From Impatiens glandulifera (lineage: Eukaryota > Streptophyta > Magnoliopsida > Ericales > Balsaminaceae), in contig NC_061866.1 of NCBI RefSeq assembly GCF_907164915.1, forward strand, positions 47,423,370 through 47,487,369: 64,000 bases of DNA. The letters run 5' to 3'. Under the pieces are notes generated by a model. The model was not told the origin of the DNA, made no database searches, and saw nothing but the letters and a program-made list of their open reading frames with translations. Of the stretch, positions 23,905 through 45,145 are shown piece after piece (the stretch's first letter is position 1; each line of letters opens with the position of its first letter). Both the position numbers and the translations under genes were made by a program.

Positions 23905-24781
23905 TGTTGGAATTTTTAAACTAGTTCTATAAATTCCATTAATGAATGGAAATTAGAATATGGATAATAAAATCAAATTAAATTCACATGAAATTCAAAC
24001 GTGAATTAAAGGGTAAAATTTGATCCAAATGTATAATTTAAATCAATTAATTTAAATTAATTGATCTAAAATGTCTTGATGACCAATTAACAAAATGTTG
24101 TTAATTTGTAGTGTAACTTACATGAGTTTGTTATTATTATTATTATTATTTGTTATGATAATTTATATTATTATTAACAAATTGGAAAACCATGTAATGT
24201 TAGTATTGAATTGTAAATGCCTTAATTGTTTTGACAAACAATTACTCTATAATGAAGAGAAAAACGTTAAGGTAATGAAGAGGCAAACAATGCCAACCTT
24301 TGGATCAAATGCTGATTTTATTTAATGGTTTAACTTTCAACAATATGAGACATCCAATTTCTAATCAAAAACTAACTTCATCATTTCATTCTTTCTCACT
24401 CTAGAATTCCAAAAGCCATCTTCTTAGTTTTTGAGTGTTCTTCGAGTTCTTCGCTCGATATTTTCCGTTGAAACCCGGGTTTATTTTCCGTTGAAACCCG
24501 GAAACCCGGTGATAGTTCATGTACGCTGATCAAGTTCGACGAGTAGTGATTTCAGTGCAGAATCACTAATGGATTCGTTGTATCCTTGGAAACAGCCATC
24601 TACGATAAGCTCCAGCACAAACGGGAGACGATGAAACTGTTTTAAGGAAAATGTGTCTAACACATGCCTCGAATCAACATTTTATCTGGTGATTTCGTTC
24701 TTTAATATTGTATTTATTTAATTTATTTGTAACATCATTTTATATATATTTTCTGTTATTTCAAGACAAGAATAACTAACA
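23905..24781 (+). repeat. 5' LTR (877 bp)
   Basis: TG...CA-bounded LTR, longer than its partner by a ~30 bp duplication around GTTGAAACCCGG. An ATT microsatellite lies inside (about 24130). Confidence 0.85.
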
Positions 24782-25542
24782 ATTTTAAAACAGTTTTGTG
24801 TGCTAAGTTATTTAGTAGCTTTTACCGTCGAAAATCTTTGTCTTTGATGTTTCAGAAATACGAGTCGCGGTGTTGCGAAAGAGATGATGTTCATTTCGGA
24901 AAAGAAAATGAAAAAGATTCATTTTAAGGAATCAACAAATAAAGATAAGTCTTTATTGCATATAAATATGTTTGATTATTAACACATATGTTCTTATGCT
25001 TTTAAAACTTAGTTTTATAAGATAATATATTTTGATATGAAAATTTTCTCAAGAAACATTAATTTGTATATTCATTATACAAATGTTATATATAAAATAA
25101 ATTAGAACACAATAATTTAATTTGTTCTAGTCTTATTTAAAGATTTGTTTGGTTATTAAAATTATTAATAATAATGAATGAAAATAAGAAAGTACTAATA
25201 TGTTAGCTTTCAATTTTTATAAAATTTATGGTGTTAAAATTAATTATAATTGAAACATATGGTTTCAGTTTTAAAATAATTAATTATAATATATAATTCC
25301 TTTTAATTAAGCAATATAATTAATAAGAATATGATAGGATGATTTAATAAATAAAGAGAGATGATATCTTTATTTATACATATCTTTATTTATACATTGT
25401 TTTATATATTACATTTTATTATGGTAATAAGTTATCGTTTTAAATGTGTATATATTCATTGGTTGACAGAGTATAGTAAAATATGAAGTATAAGTTGTCT
25501 CTAGAAAGAAGACAAAATGTCATAAAAGCGGTACAACAATGA

Positions 25543-26140
25543 AATGGCGCATTGATGCAGTGGTTCAAAGTTCAGACGCAATGGTATGTGACGGAAGGGA
25601 GGTCCCCTGTTCAAATCCAACTGATAAGATGATTTCTTTTGTAGAAATCAGACGTAATAAAATGACATTAGTCATTTACGTTGATTTCTTTTATAGAAAT
25701 CGGACGTGATAAAATGACACTAGTCATTTATGGTGGAACCATTCAAATTTCTTGTATAGAAATTATTAGATGAATGGAGTCAATGATTTCTTTCATAGAA
25801 ATCTGATGTGTTATAAAATGACACTAATCATTTATGTTGAAACCATTACAATTTCTTTTGTAGAAATTATGAGTTGAATGGGGGTAGTCAATGATTTCTT
25901 TATAGAAATCAGATTTGTTAAAATGACTCTAGTCATTGATATTAAAACCATTTCAATTTCTTGTGTAAAAATTATGAGTTTAATGTGTAGTCAATAATTT
26001 CTTGGTAGAAATTAGACTCGTTAAAATGACTCTATCTATTAATGTTGGAGATTAATGAGGTAGTTAATGATTTCTTTATAGAAATCAGACTTGAGTCATT
26101 GATGTGAAAATCATTATAATTTTTTGTGTAAAAATTATTA
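25543..26140 (+). repeat. tRNA-like leader followed by palindrome-rich tandem array
   Basis: Positions 25543-25622 contain TGATGCAGTGGTTCAA (A-box-like) and TGTTCAAATCC (B-box-like). They are followed by about five degenerate ~105 bp units. Each unit carries the near-palindromes ATTTCTTTTATAGAAAT and ATGACACTAGTCAT. Further ATTTCTT-TAGAAAT palindromes recur near 27140-27280. Non-coding, inside the LTR retrotransposon. Confidence 0.65.
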
Positions 26141-26508
26141 AATGAAATGAAATGGGGCACTATAGAAATTATGTGATTCATAATGACAGAAAATGAAGGT
26201 CATACGTATAATGAGATTAAATAAGTTATTTGTTTTAGAACTTATTCTAATAATGCATTTAAAGAGACATGACTATGTTAGTCGAAATTGTCTTCGCAAA
26301 AATTGTCTCGGTGAGAACAATCTACTCAGATTTATTTTGAACATGCATAGTCGCTTCACGGATTATTGTTCAAAACATGGCAATGTAAGTGCTTCGATTA
26401 ATATATGAAATATATTTGATTATGTGTTAATTGATTATTAATATAAATCATGCATATTAGCTAATAATATGATGATTCATGTTATTCATAATAAACATGA
26501 TTATCTAG

Positions 26509-26544
<36 letters not shown>

Positions 26545-28202
26545 TAAGATTTATTTTCTATCTATTTTTATTTTAATAGATAATTTTAAAATTTGTCACA
26601 AATCATGTGTTTTTTGATTGACAAAGAATTGTTATAGATTGTTAAAGGCCATATAATTAATTAAGAAACGAATAATTGATGACATGAATATTTATTTTTA
26701 TAATTAGTTAGTTTTATATTCGATTAAAGATAAATGATCAACATTCTAATTAAGTGTAATAATTAATATTTTAATTAATTATTATGTATTTTTTTAACGG
26801 TATTTTTAATGATAAATGAAGTTGTATATATATTTGTTTAAGAATATATATGACATATTATTTATTTGATTACGTTTCTATATTATTGACTATATATATA
26901 TTATATTTGTTTTGTCATCGTGGTGACTAAAATGAAAGAAGAATAATATATAATATCATATATATGGATATATTAATTTTGGTTTAATATAATATATTTG
27001 ATAATTTTAAAATCAAATTACAAGCAAAATATTGTTTGATTTGAGAATAATGTGGCAAACATGCCGATATTACGGGATGCAAACGTGCAACCGAAAATAA
27101 ATGTTTAAGCGACTTCGGTCAAAGATGCTTGAAACATTATGATTTCTTTTGTATAAATCATGTGATATGGTGAATATTTATTTGATTAAATATTCTAATT
27201 TCTTTTATAGAAATTAAGTGTTGAAATAAATATTTTAATTGATTAAATATTTTAATTTCTTATGTAGAGATTTTGTGAAGAATGATTTATATATGAATAA
27301 ACACTCTAATCTCTTGTATATAAATTATATTATATTTTATTCAATTAAATATTTATGATATAGTTATCTTATTCATTGTATGATAAGTATAACAAAAGAA
27401 ATTTGTAAAAGAATTGTGTGACAATTTCTTGATTAGAAAATCATTGATTTAAATCATATAAGTGTGTGATTTAAAAAATGGTACCAACACGAATGTGGGG
27501 GCAAATATTTTTATTGATTATAACACAAAAATAATTGTTTATATTATGATAAATAAAAAGATAATTTATTGTTATAGAAATATGTTCTCTATAAAAGATA
27601 AAGTTGCGCAACTTTACAAAAAGAAAGAAAATAACAAGAAAATGTCTTGTTTATATTTGCTGAGTTGGTGTTCAAATCGATATTTTAGATTTGAGGATTT
27701 TGAAATCAAGAAACGTGTCATATTTTGACATTATTTTCATAAAACTTTGAAGAATCAATGTCTTCAAAAGGATTTTATGAAATAAATGAAAAAGAAAGTT
27801 TATAAAGTCATGATATGACTTATAACAAATTTTATAATAATGATATGAAAATTTGATCATACTTTTATTAAAAAGTGGATGTGACAATTATATATATCAT
27901 GAAGACAATGAAAATTATTTCATTACGTGTCTTTTGTACGATATTTTTATCGTTGAAAATTACGATAAAAATGATTAAATCCATTAAGGATTTGAATTGT
28001 ACTACACGAAATATCATGTTGTTATCAAATGATATATTTATATTATTAAATGAAAGACTTTACGTCTTAAAGTGAATATGTTTACACTTAGAAGTGCAAT
28101 CTACGTATGGAAATCTTCTAAGAAACTTATGATGGATAGATTAAACGTTATAATCTATATTTTTGACTTATGTCGAAAAATAAAATATTTTTATGTAAAA
28201 TA

Positions 28203-28279
28203 TATAATTGTTTACACGAAGGCAGAATAGTTCAAAGACATTTTGTCTACTAGTTAGCCAAGTAAATATTATTTTCATA
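28203..28279 (+). repeat. Internal direct duplication in the retrotransposon (partner 28914-28990)
   Basis: The ~77 bp stretch with GGCAGAATAGTTCAAAGACA and GTCTACTAGTTAGCC recurs 0.7 kb downstream as GGCAGAATAGTTCAAGGACA and GTCTACTAATCAAC. Confidence 0.7.
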
Positions 28280-29090
28280 AAAAAATTAAATGATAAGCAT
28301 GTACGAATGACTATGCTTCTTATTAGAAGATGTTCCAAGGTTAGCTAAGAATGTACCAACATAAATTTCTAATTATTGTGATAGTAATTGAAAATTGGAC
28401 AAGCTTAGAGTCAGTGACAAGTCTAGACATACACGTCTTAGACATAATATCATTAGACTATACTCTCTAATTGAGTTATCAAATTTGACTATGTAAGTCA
28501 AAGATAACATTGTGGATCCACTAATCATATTATTGAATAGAGAGATAGTTTGAAGTCTTTTGAGACATTAGCCTACTATAAGTTGGTATGAAGGAAAACC
28601 CAACTTATGCAGACTGGAGATCCCAAGAACTAGGTTCAATGGGACAACCTAATTGTACTGACTTGGAAAGTTATTGTTGAGGATTAATCCTATAATGAAA
28701 CAATATATATTTTGACGAGGATAAGCATATCGCTTTTAATGATTCTTTGTGAACAAAGAGATCACCTATGTGGGGGAGAAGTGGGGCCGCTTTGAAAGAA
28801 TTGCACGACTCAATTCTAGACCCTCTCACAGAACCAGGCGCGTGTTCCATGGCCAAAATGGACACATCCATGAGAGTTTGACATGTATCATGGAGAATTC
28901 TATGTGAAAGTGTGTAATCGTTTACACAAAAGGCAGAATAGTTCAAGGACATCAAGTCTACTAATCAACTAGTAAAGTTATATGCTTTCACAAGGGAAGG
29001 TTCAAAGGGTTACATCTACCTATCCTATGTAGAATTCAACTGTTGAACCTTCACCGGGTTAATCTTTCAATTTCCATTAATGTGGGGGAT

Positions 29091-29937
29091 TGTTGGAATT
29101 TTTAAACTAGTTCTATAAATTTCATTAATGAATGGAAATTAGAATATGGATAATAAAATCAAATCAAATTCACATGAAATTCAAACGTGAATTAAAGGGT
29201 GAAATTTGATCCAAATGTATTATTTAAATCAATTAATTTAAATTAATTGATCTAAAATGCCTTGATGACCAATTAACAAAATGTTGTTAATTTGTAGTGT
29301 AACTTACATGAGTTTGTTATTATTATTATTATTATTTGTTATGATAATTTATATTATTATTAACAAATTGGAAAACCATGTAATGTTAGTATTGAATTGT
29401 AAATGGCTTAATTGTTTTGGCAAACAATTACTCTATAATGAAGAGAAAAACGTTAAGGTAATGAAGAGACAAACAATGTCAACCGTTAGATCAAATGATG
29501 ATTTTATTTAGTGGTTTAACTTTCAACAATATGAGACCTCTCATTTCTAATCAAAAACTAACTTCATCATTTCATTTTTTCTCACTCTAGAATTCCAAAA
29601 GCCATCTTCTTAGTTTTTGAGTGTTCTTCGAGTTCTTCGCTCGATATTTTCCGTTGAAACCCGGTGATAGTTCAGGTACGCTGATCAAGTTCGACGAGTA
29701 GTGATTTCAGTGCAGAATCACTACTGGATTCGTTGTATCCTGGGAAACAGCCATCTACGATAAACTCCAGCACAAACGGGAGACGATGGAACTGTTTTAA
29801 GGAAAATGTGTCTAACACATGCCTCGAATCAACATTTTATCTGGTGATTTCGTTCTTGTAATATTGTATTTATTTAATTTATTTGTAACATCATTTTATA
29901 TATATTTTCTGTTATTTCAAGACAAGAATAACTAACA
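29091..29937 (+). repeat. 3' LTR (847 bp)
   Basis: Starts directly after the purine tract, bounded by TG and CA, and is followed by the AATTT target duplication. Confidence 0.85.
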
Positions 29938-30561
29938 AATTTATCTCTTTTTAAAGATGAAATAAAAACTTTTGATTATGTTCATTTTTCACATATTACC
30001 TTCTATATATATATAACATGACTTCTTTTAAAAGATAATTTAGTAACCTAGTTAAATAAATGCATACGATGAATTAAACAAGAGAAATCACATTAATAAT
30101 TATTAACATGAGAAAAAATAGTAACAAATATAATAGTGACATTAGTTTCTTTCTGACGTAAAAAGAAATCTAAAAAAGTCGTTATATTCACAATCACGTA
30201 CTAAGAAAAATAATTGCCATTTAATATTTTTTTGACTTTTAATCAGTTTGTCCCTATATTCACCTTCTGTCAATTTTATTTATAAATGTTTTTAATTTTT
30301 CTTTTTATATATGAAATTTAGATTTGATGTGATTTAAATTCACTTTTAAAATATGATTTCATAGAAATTTAATACAAAGGATGGTTTGTAATATTCTATT
30401 TCTTATCCTTTGTATAAATTTAGTATAATTATTAGTTTATCTTTAAGAGCATTATGATTATGCCCCCTTTTTTTTTATATTTAAGTCCAAATTGAGCCTG
30501 GACCACAATATTGAAGACCAACTTGTCATCCTTGATTTATTTAGTACGGAATACTTTTTAA

Positions 30562-30634
<73 letters not shown>

Positions 30635-30667
30635 AATTTTGGGTTTAATTTGCGACTAAAATTCCAA

Positions 30668-31179
30668 CCTTCCAACTTTTTAATTAGAATATTTTTAATA
30701 AAAATTGAATATAAAATATTTAGTTTATAAATTAAGACTTACCTCATATAGATTTAGTCATACATATTTAGATAGATCCTAATTGCAGTTTAATTAGAAT
30801 TCACATAATATTTATTATATGGTTGTGATCATTAGGCTAGAGTAGTTAAGAAGCCATATTATATTAATATAGTATAAACTACAAACATGTTAAATTAATT
30901 ATGTTATTCCAAAAATATAAAAAAAGATGTTTCATAAGAAATTATTATAAATTATAATACATCAACGAGTTTAAATAATGAAGCAAACTAATAATGTATT
31001 TAAAATAATTATATGTATATATATATTTAAATAATTAATTTAACTAAGATGATTTAAGGGACAAAAATGATTCCTAAGAAAATAAAATAAAATGTCTTAA
31101 ATAATAAATAAATATTTTAAAATAAAATTAAAAAAACTGATATATATTATGTATATTTAGCTGGAAAATAAAGAAATAA
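30668..31179. other. AT-rich intergenic DNA
   Basis: Nothing recognised in this stretch. Confidence 0.5.
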
Positions 31180-32147
31180 AGGGTTTGATTCGGCGTTTAT
31201 AGTCGCGTATGAGCTTATGCGTAACAAGCTACTATAGTGACTTTGCGTAATAAGTTTACACAAAAAATTATAATCAAACACACTTTTGCATAAACTGAAT
31301 TTTCTCTATATCTCCCTTATCAGCGTTTAAGATTATAGTCTCAGCGTTTTTCATTCTCATCATTTTTATTTTTTATTCATTTTCTTTCCTTTATTTCATT
31401 CATTTCTAATTATTTTATTAATTATTTCTCATTTATTCCATATATTTATAATATTATTATATATTTATATAAATTTATTATAATAAAAAAAACATAAATT
31501 TAAATATATTTTTATTTACTATTTATAATATATGTATCTTAATATATAAAATAATTAAGTAAAAATATAAATATAGTGTGAATTTTTTATTATTTATAAT
31601 TATAGTTTTAAAAATTAAACTAGTCTTAATTATTTAAAAACATCGATTACAATTAAAATGAATTATAATACAAATAAGGTGAGAGAATTTGAAAATAAAT
31701 TGACAATTAAAAGATTGAGTCAGACTTCAGATGAAAAGTGTGGAAACGCTGGAAAATATATATATAATAATAATAATAAAAATAAATTACTTTCTTTATT
31801 CATATAATTTATTTTAAAATATATTATTTTTTAATTTAAGTCATTTATTAATATTTAAAATTATATATTAATAAAAAAATTTATAAAAATTAATATATTA
31901 ATATAATTTATTTTGAAATATATACTATTTTTTAATTTAAATTATTTATTAGTATTTAAAATTAAATTAATAAATATATATAACATTATATATTATAATA
32001 TTAATTATTAAATAATATTATAAATATAAAAAATAAATAAATTGGACGTATGAAATTAGATCATATCAAACGTATATAAAAATAACTTTAAATAACTTTA
32101 ATAAACTGACATTAATAAACTAAGAATAAGTTGAATCAAACTAACCC
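31180..32147. mobile_element. Possible Tourist-like element, ~970 bp
   Basis: The left edge GGGTTTGATTCGGCGTTTAT and the right edge AAGTTGAATCAAACTAACCC (read inward) form a short imperfect inverted repeat reminiscent of PIF/Harbinger MITEs. The interior is AT-rich and non-coding. No clear target duplication was established. Confidence 0.35.
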
Positions 32148-32805
32148 AAAAATAATTAATGGTATTTGCAAAAAGGTAAAGTCAACATAAAAAAAATAAT
32201 AAACTAACATGAAACAAGTTGTGACAATAATTCAAACTTTTTTGATTTATGTGGAATAAATATCATTAATGAGACACAAACTGATCAATAGGACCACATG
32301 AAATGACTATATATGGAGTTTTGTGAGAGATGTACAATTATTGTGACAATGTTTGATGAAAATGCATATGTTTGGAGCCAAATTTATTTTCCTCTCCAAC
32401 CACACATACATCCCACTATAATTATCTGATTGACAACCATTTATCAATCTCATAATCTCAAATTGGTCTAGTTTGAAAATACCTTGGGTTATAAATTTTT
32501 TAATATCTCACTAAAATATTGATTTAAATTAAATAATATTTTGAAATTGATCTTAATTATAAATATTAACAATTTTAATAACATTATTTCATTCAAACTC
32601 AACTTAGTTCCAAATATTTCATTGTAAATCCAATTTTACAAAACCCAACCCAAGTCGTCCCCTCTTCTAGTCTAACGGCAACAAGAGGTGGATATCCTCC
32701 AAGTTTTGTGCTTTATTAAGTGTGTCAGCGGAACTCAGCGTTCTAAAAAAAAAAAAAGTCTCTTCAACTAAAAAATAGTCTTCAGATGGTCCACTCCTAT
32801 ACGAG
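32148..32805. other. Intergenic DNA
   Basis: No gene recognised. A more GC-balanced patch at 32640-32740 has no identifiable product. Confidence 0.5.
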
Positions 32806-33361
32806 TGTGTGACATTATATATAGGATAAAAAGATATGTCTGCAATTATGTTTTGGATTTTCTTGCAATAATACCGATGATGAATTGATTGTGAATGTGA
32901 TAATATTAAAATGGATATTTATAATCATAAATATGGGGTTGGACGAATGGAGAAAATTGAGGATCCGTATTAATTACGGCAATAAATGCATTTTACAGCT
33001 GTTTATAACTCAATTTCAAATTATTTTAAAAAATTAATAATCTTTCGCATTTCAAATAAATCCAATTTTTTTTTTTTTAATTTGAAAAACTTATCATTCG
33101 CTTTTATGATTTATAATACTATTTTTTTGAAAATTAATTATCTGTGTACTGTTTTGATTTCAAATCATGTACCAATGAGTTATGAGACAAAATAATTAAA
33201 ATATTGATTTTATTATATTAAATATATTTCTGAAATTAATTAATAAGATTGTCTTTTATTACTAATTTTAATATTTAAATAACACTGAAATAAATAAAAT
33301 ATCTTAATATTATTGTAGATTATGTGGATATTAATTTATTAAATTCATTTTCTAATTGAAA
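32806..33361 (-). repeat. Inverted, displaced copy of the zinc-ribbon gene promoter
   Basis: This segment is the reverse complement of 3612-4218, including the 4035-4092 conserved block and most of the 5' leader, at roughly 90% or better identity by eye. It stops about 70 bp short of the ATG equivalent and has no coding part. A minus-strand transcript from it would run toward lower coordinates. It lies about 0.9 kb upstream of the receptor kinase at 34256. Confidence 0.85.
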
Positions 33362-34048
33362 TCAAGCTGAGTAGTGATAAGGGAGGAAATTTGGGAGATG
33401 AAATGAAGAAAAAATGATGTGTTACCGTAATAGAAAAATAATAAAGGATAAAGAAAGAAAAAATTTATTATTTTTTCATAAATAAGATTGATTACGTTAT
33501 TTCCTCTCAAACTTGAAAAACTAAAAAAAATTATATGTTACTCTTTAAATTTTATTTTCGTTTTTTGTGTAACTATTTAAAATAATATAATTTGTAAATT
33601 TAAGTTGGTAATATAATTATTGCAGTTTATGTTCTACTTATATTTCAAATGAAATTATGCAATATAAAAAATCAAGTAAACCCTAAAACTAATTAAAAGG
33701 GCAAGAAGTGTAATCATATTTTGTGCACTCAAATGGATCTGGTCATGGTCATGATAAAGCCACCAAGACTTGGCCTTTGGTAAAAGTCTTCGTCCCTTTC
33801 CTCATTCACATATATATAGTTTTTCTATTTTAAAATTTACACTCATTAATTAATTAATTATTATTAAAATTAGACTATTAATATGATATTATAACAGTTT
33901 ATTTAATAATATAATTTATTTCCATTCATTTATTCACTCATGGGCATAAAAAACTCAGGGTCCCACCACAAGGACTGCCACTTGAGACTTTTTATTTATT
34001 TTTATTCATTTCGTAAAATAAATTCCACTGTAGTCTTGTTCGGTAGGC

Positions 34049-34094
<46 letters not shown>

Positions 34095-34255
34095 GGATGA
34101 AGAGCGGATCTTAAATTAGTCAATGAGCGAAAAGTCATCATTCCTCCTCTGAGCTGAAAAGGAAACAGAGCTTACGGCGGTGGCGGCCGATAAGAGGACG
34201 TCGGAGTAGCTGATCGATCGATCTAGACTTCTAGTAGTGTTAAAAGTAAGAATTG
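33362..34255 (+). promoter_or_regulatory. Upstream region and 5' leader of receptor kinase 1
   Basis: Positions 34090-34255 align with the leader of the paralogue at 50640-50805 (shared TTCCTCCTCTGAGCTGAAAA and CTAGTAGTGTTAAAAGTAAG). A W-box-type AGTCAA core at 34119 is conserved in both. A TA microsatellite occupies 34051-34091. The rest is AT-rich, with a MITE-end-like segment at 33374. Confidence 0.45.
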
Positions 34256-44111
<9,856 letters not shown>

Positions 44112-45145
44112 ATATTACGCTAATTTTAAAATTATCATGTTTATGTATGTTTGTGTTGCCTTATTATTATTGTGTTTGTGTTGCCTTATTATTATTGTGT
44201 TTCTTCTAGTTAGAATTTGTGTTAAAGCTTTGTTGTGATAATAATCTATATGTGGAATGAGGATATTTCAAGTACAGACACAATGAAAAATAGTATTGCT
44301 TACATTTTTGTTTAAAGTGAACTTATTATTGAGACAATGTTTGATAGACATGACAATATTGAATTTTATGTACGGAATTAATTAAGTTTCAATGTTAAAA
44401 AACTGAATAAATCTATTTTTTTTTCAAATTAATTGGATTATAATTTGAAGTTGGACTTTTCAAATTTGAAAATGGTAGCTTCATTGCTAAAATATTAGTT
44501 TAGTTTTAAGTAGTTATTTAATTCAAAGAATTCATTTATTCAAAGTTTGTTTTCTTTCAAACAATTGAATTATTTAAAAGAAAACAACTTAAATCAAATA
44601 AACTATTTAAGAACTGACTTTTCTTAATTTTCATTTGCCTTAATATTGTTTGCTTGTTAAGGAATTTAAATGAAGGGCCATGATGAATTTTGCAGGAGGA
44701 TAAGACTTTATTTAAATGAAGGGCCCTGATGTATGTAGAAAATGATAGGACTGGATTTTCATTGACTTTTCTTAATTAATAAAATTAATATATGACCTAA
44801 TTGCCTTACTTTTTAAACAATAACAACCCACGTCAATTACAATATTACATTTTTTTAAATACATATTAATATTTTTACACCATATAAGCAAATAGGTTAG
44901 GACTTGTTTTTGATGTTTTTCAAAACAATATTATTTATCTCCTCATTAATAAAATATTAAACTACATTTTATTAATTTTTATAAAATTTAATACAAATAA
45001 TTTTAAATTATTAATTTTTAATCATTAAATAATTCAAATCAAACAAACTCCAAAACTTTGTTCATAACTAATTTTAAATAAATCAAACTTTCTTATTCGG
45101 GTTAAGTTACACAAATTAATCAAATATCTATTTTAAATAAATTAA
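44112..45145. other. 3' flank of kinase 1 and intergenic DNA
   Basis: A 26 bp direct repeat (TTTGTGTTGCCTTATTATTA core) lies at 44150-44200 in the probable 3' UTR. AAATGAAGGGCC is duplicated at 44667 and 44714. No gene recognised. Confidence 0.5.

Larger units (their letters stand above)
23905..29937 (+). mobile_element. Complete but non-coding LTR retrotransposon (6.03 kb)
   Basis: Two direct LTRs (23905-24781 and 29091-29937) begin TGTTGG, end TAACA, and are flanked by a 5 bp target duplication AATTT (23900-23904, 29938-29942). A purine tract GTGGGGGAT abuts the 3' LTR, so the element reads on the plus strand. The LTRs differ by roughly 20-25 substitutions by eye plus a ~30 bp indel near 24480. 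The 4.3 kb interior has only short broken frames. It has the GAGATCCCAAGAACTAGG / GGTTCAATGGGACAACC 3' leader style I associate with plant Copia elements. I call it a decayed or LARD-like Copia-type element; the lineage is uncertain. Confidence 0.85.
23373..30667 (+). repeat. Tandem duplication unit B, split by an LTR retrotransposon
   Basis: Positions 23373-23904 match the first part of unit A and 29943-30667 match the second part. The retrotransposon at 23905-29937 separates them. The right edge repeats the TTTAATTTGCGACTAAA stretch that forms the unit junction near 23350. A TA microsatellite at about 30561-30631 is specific to this copy. Confidence 0.65.

Noticed and set aside
24095..24325. 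Matching 76-codon frames in both LTRs (also 29281-29511)
   Set aside because: They are identical by LTR duplication, with an ATT-microsatellite Leu run; no evidence of a protein.
25625..26140. Possible CRISPR-like repeat/spacer array
   Set aside because: The units are degenerate, spacers are not uniform, and the sequence is eukaryotic retrotransposon interior.
27462..28075. Several 66-88 codon frames in the retrotransposon interior
   Set aside because: Low-complexity Lys/Ile/Tyr content, no RT, integrase or gag motif; likely chance frames.
28671..28955. 94-codon minus-strand frame
   Set aside because: It is antisense to the 3' untranslated part of the LTR retrotransposon and has no recognisable domain.
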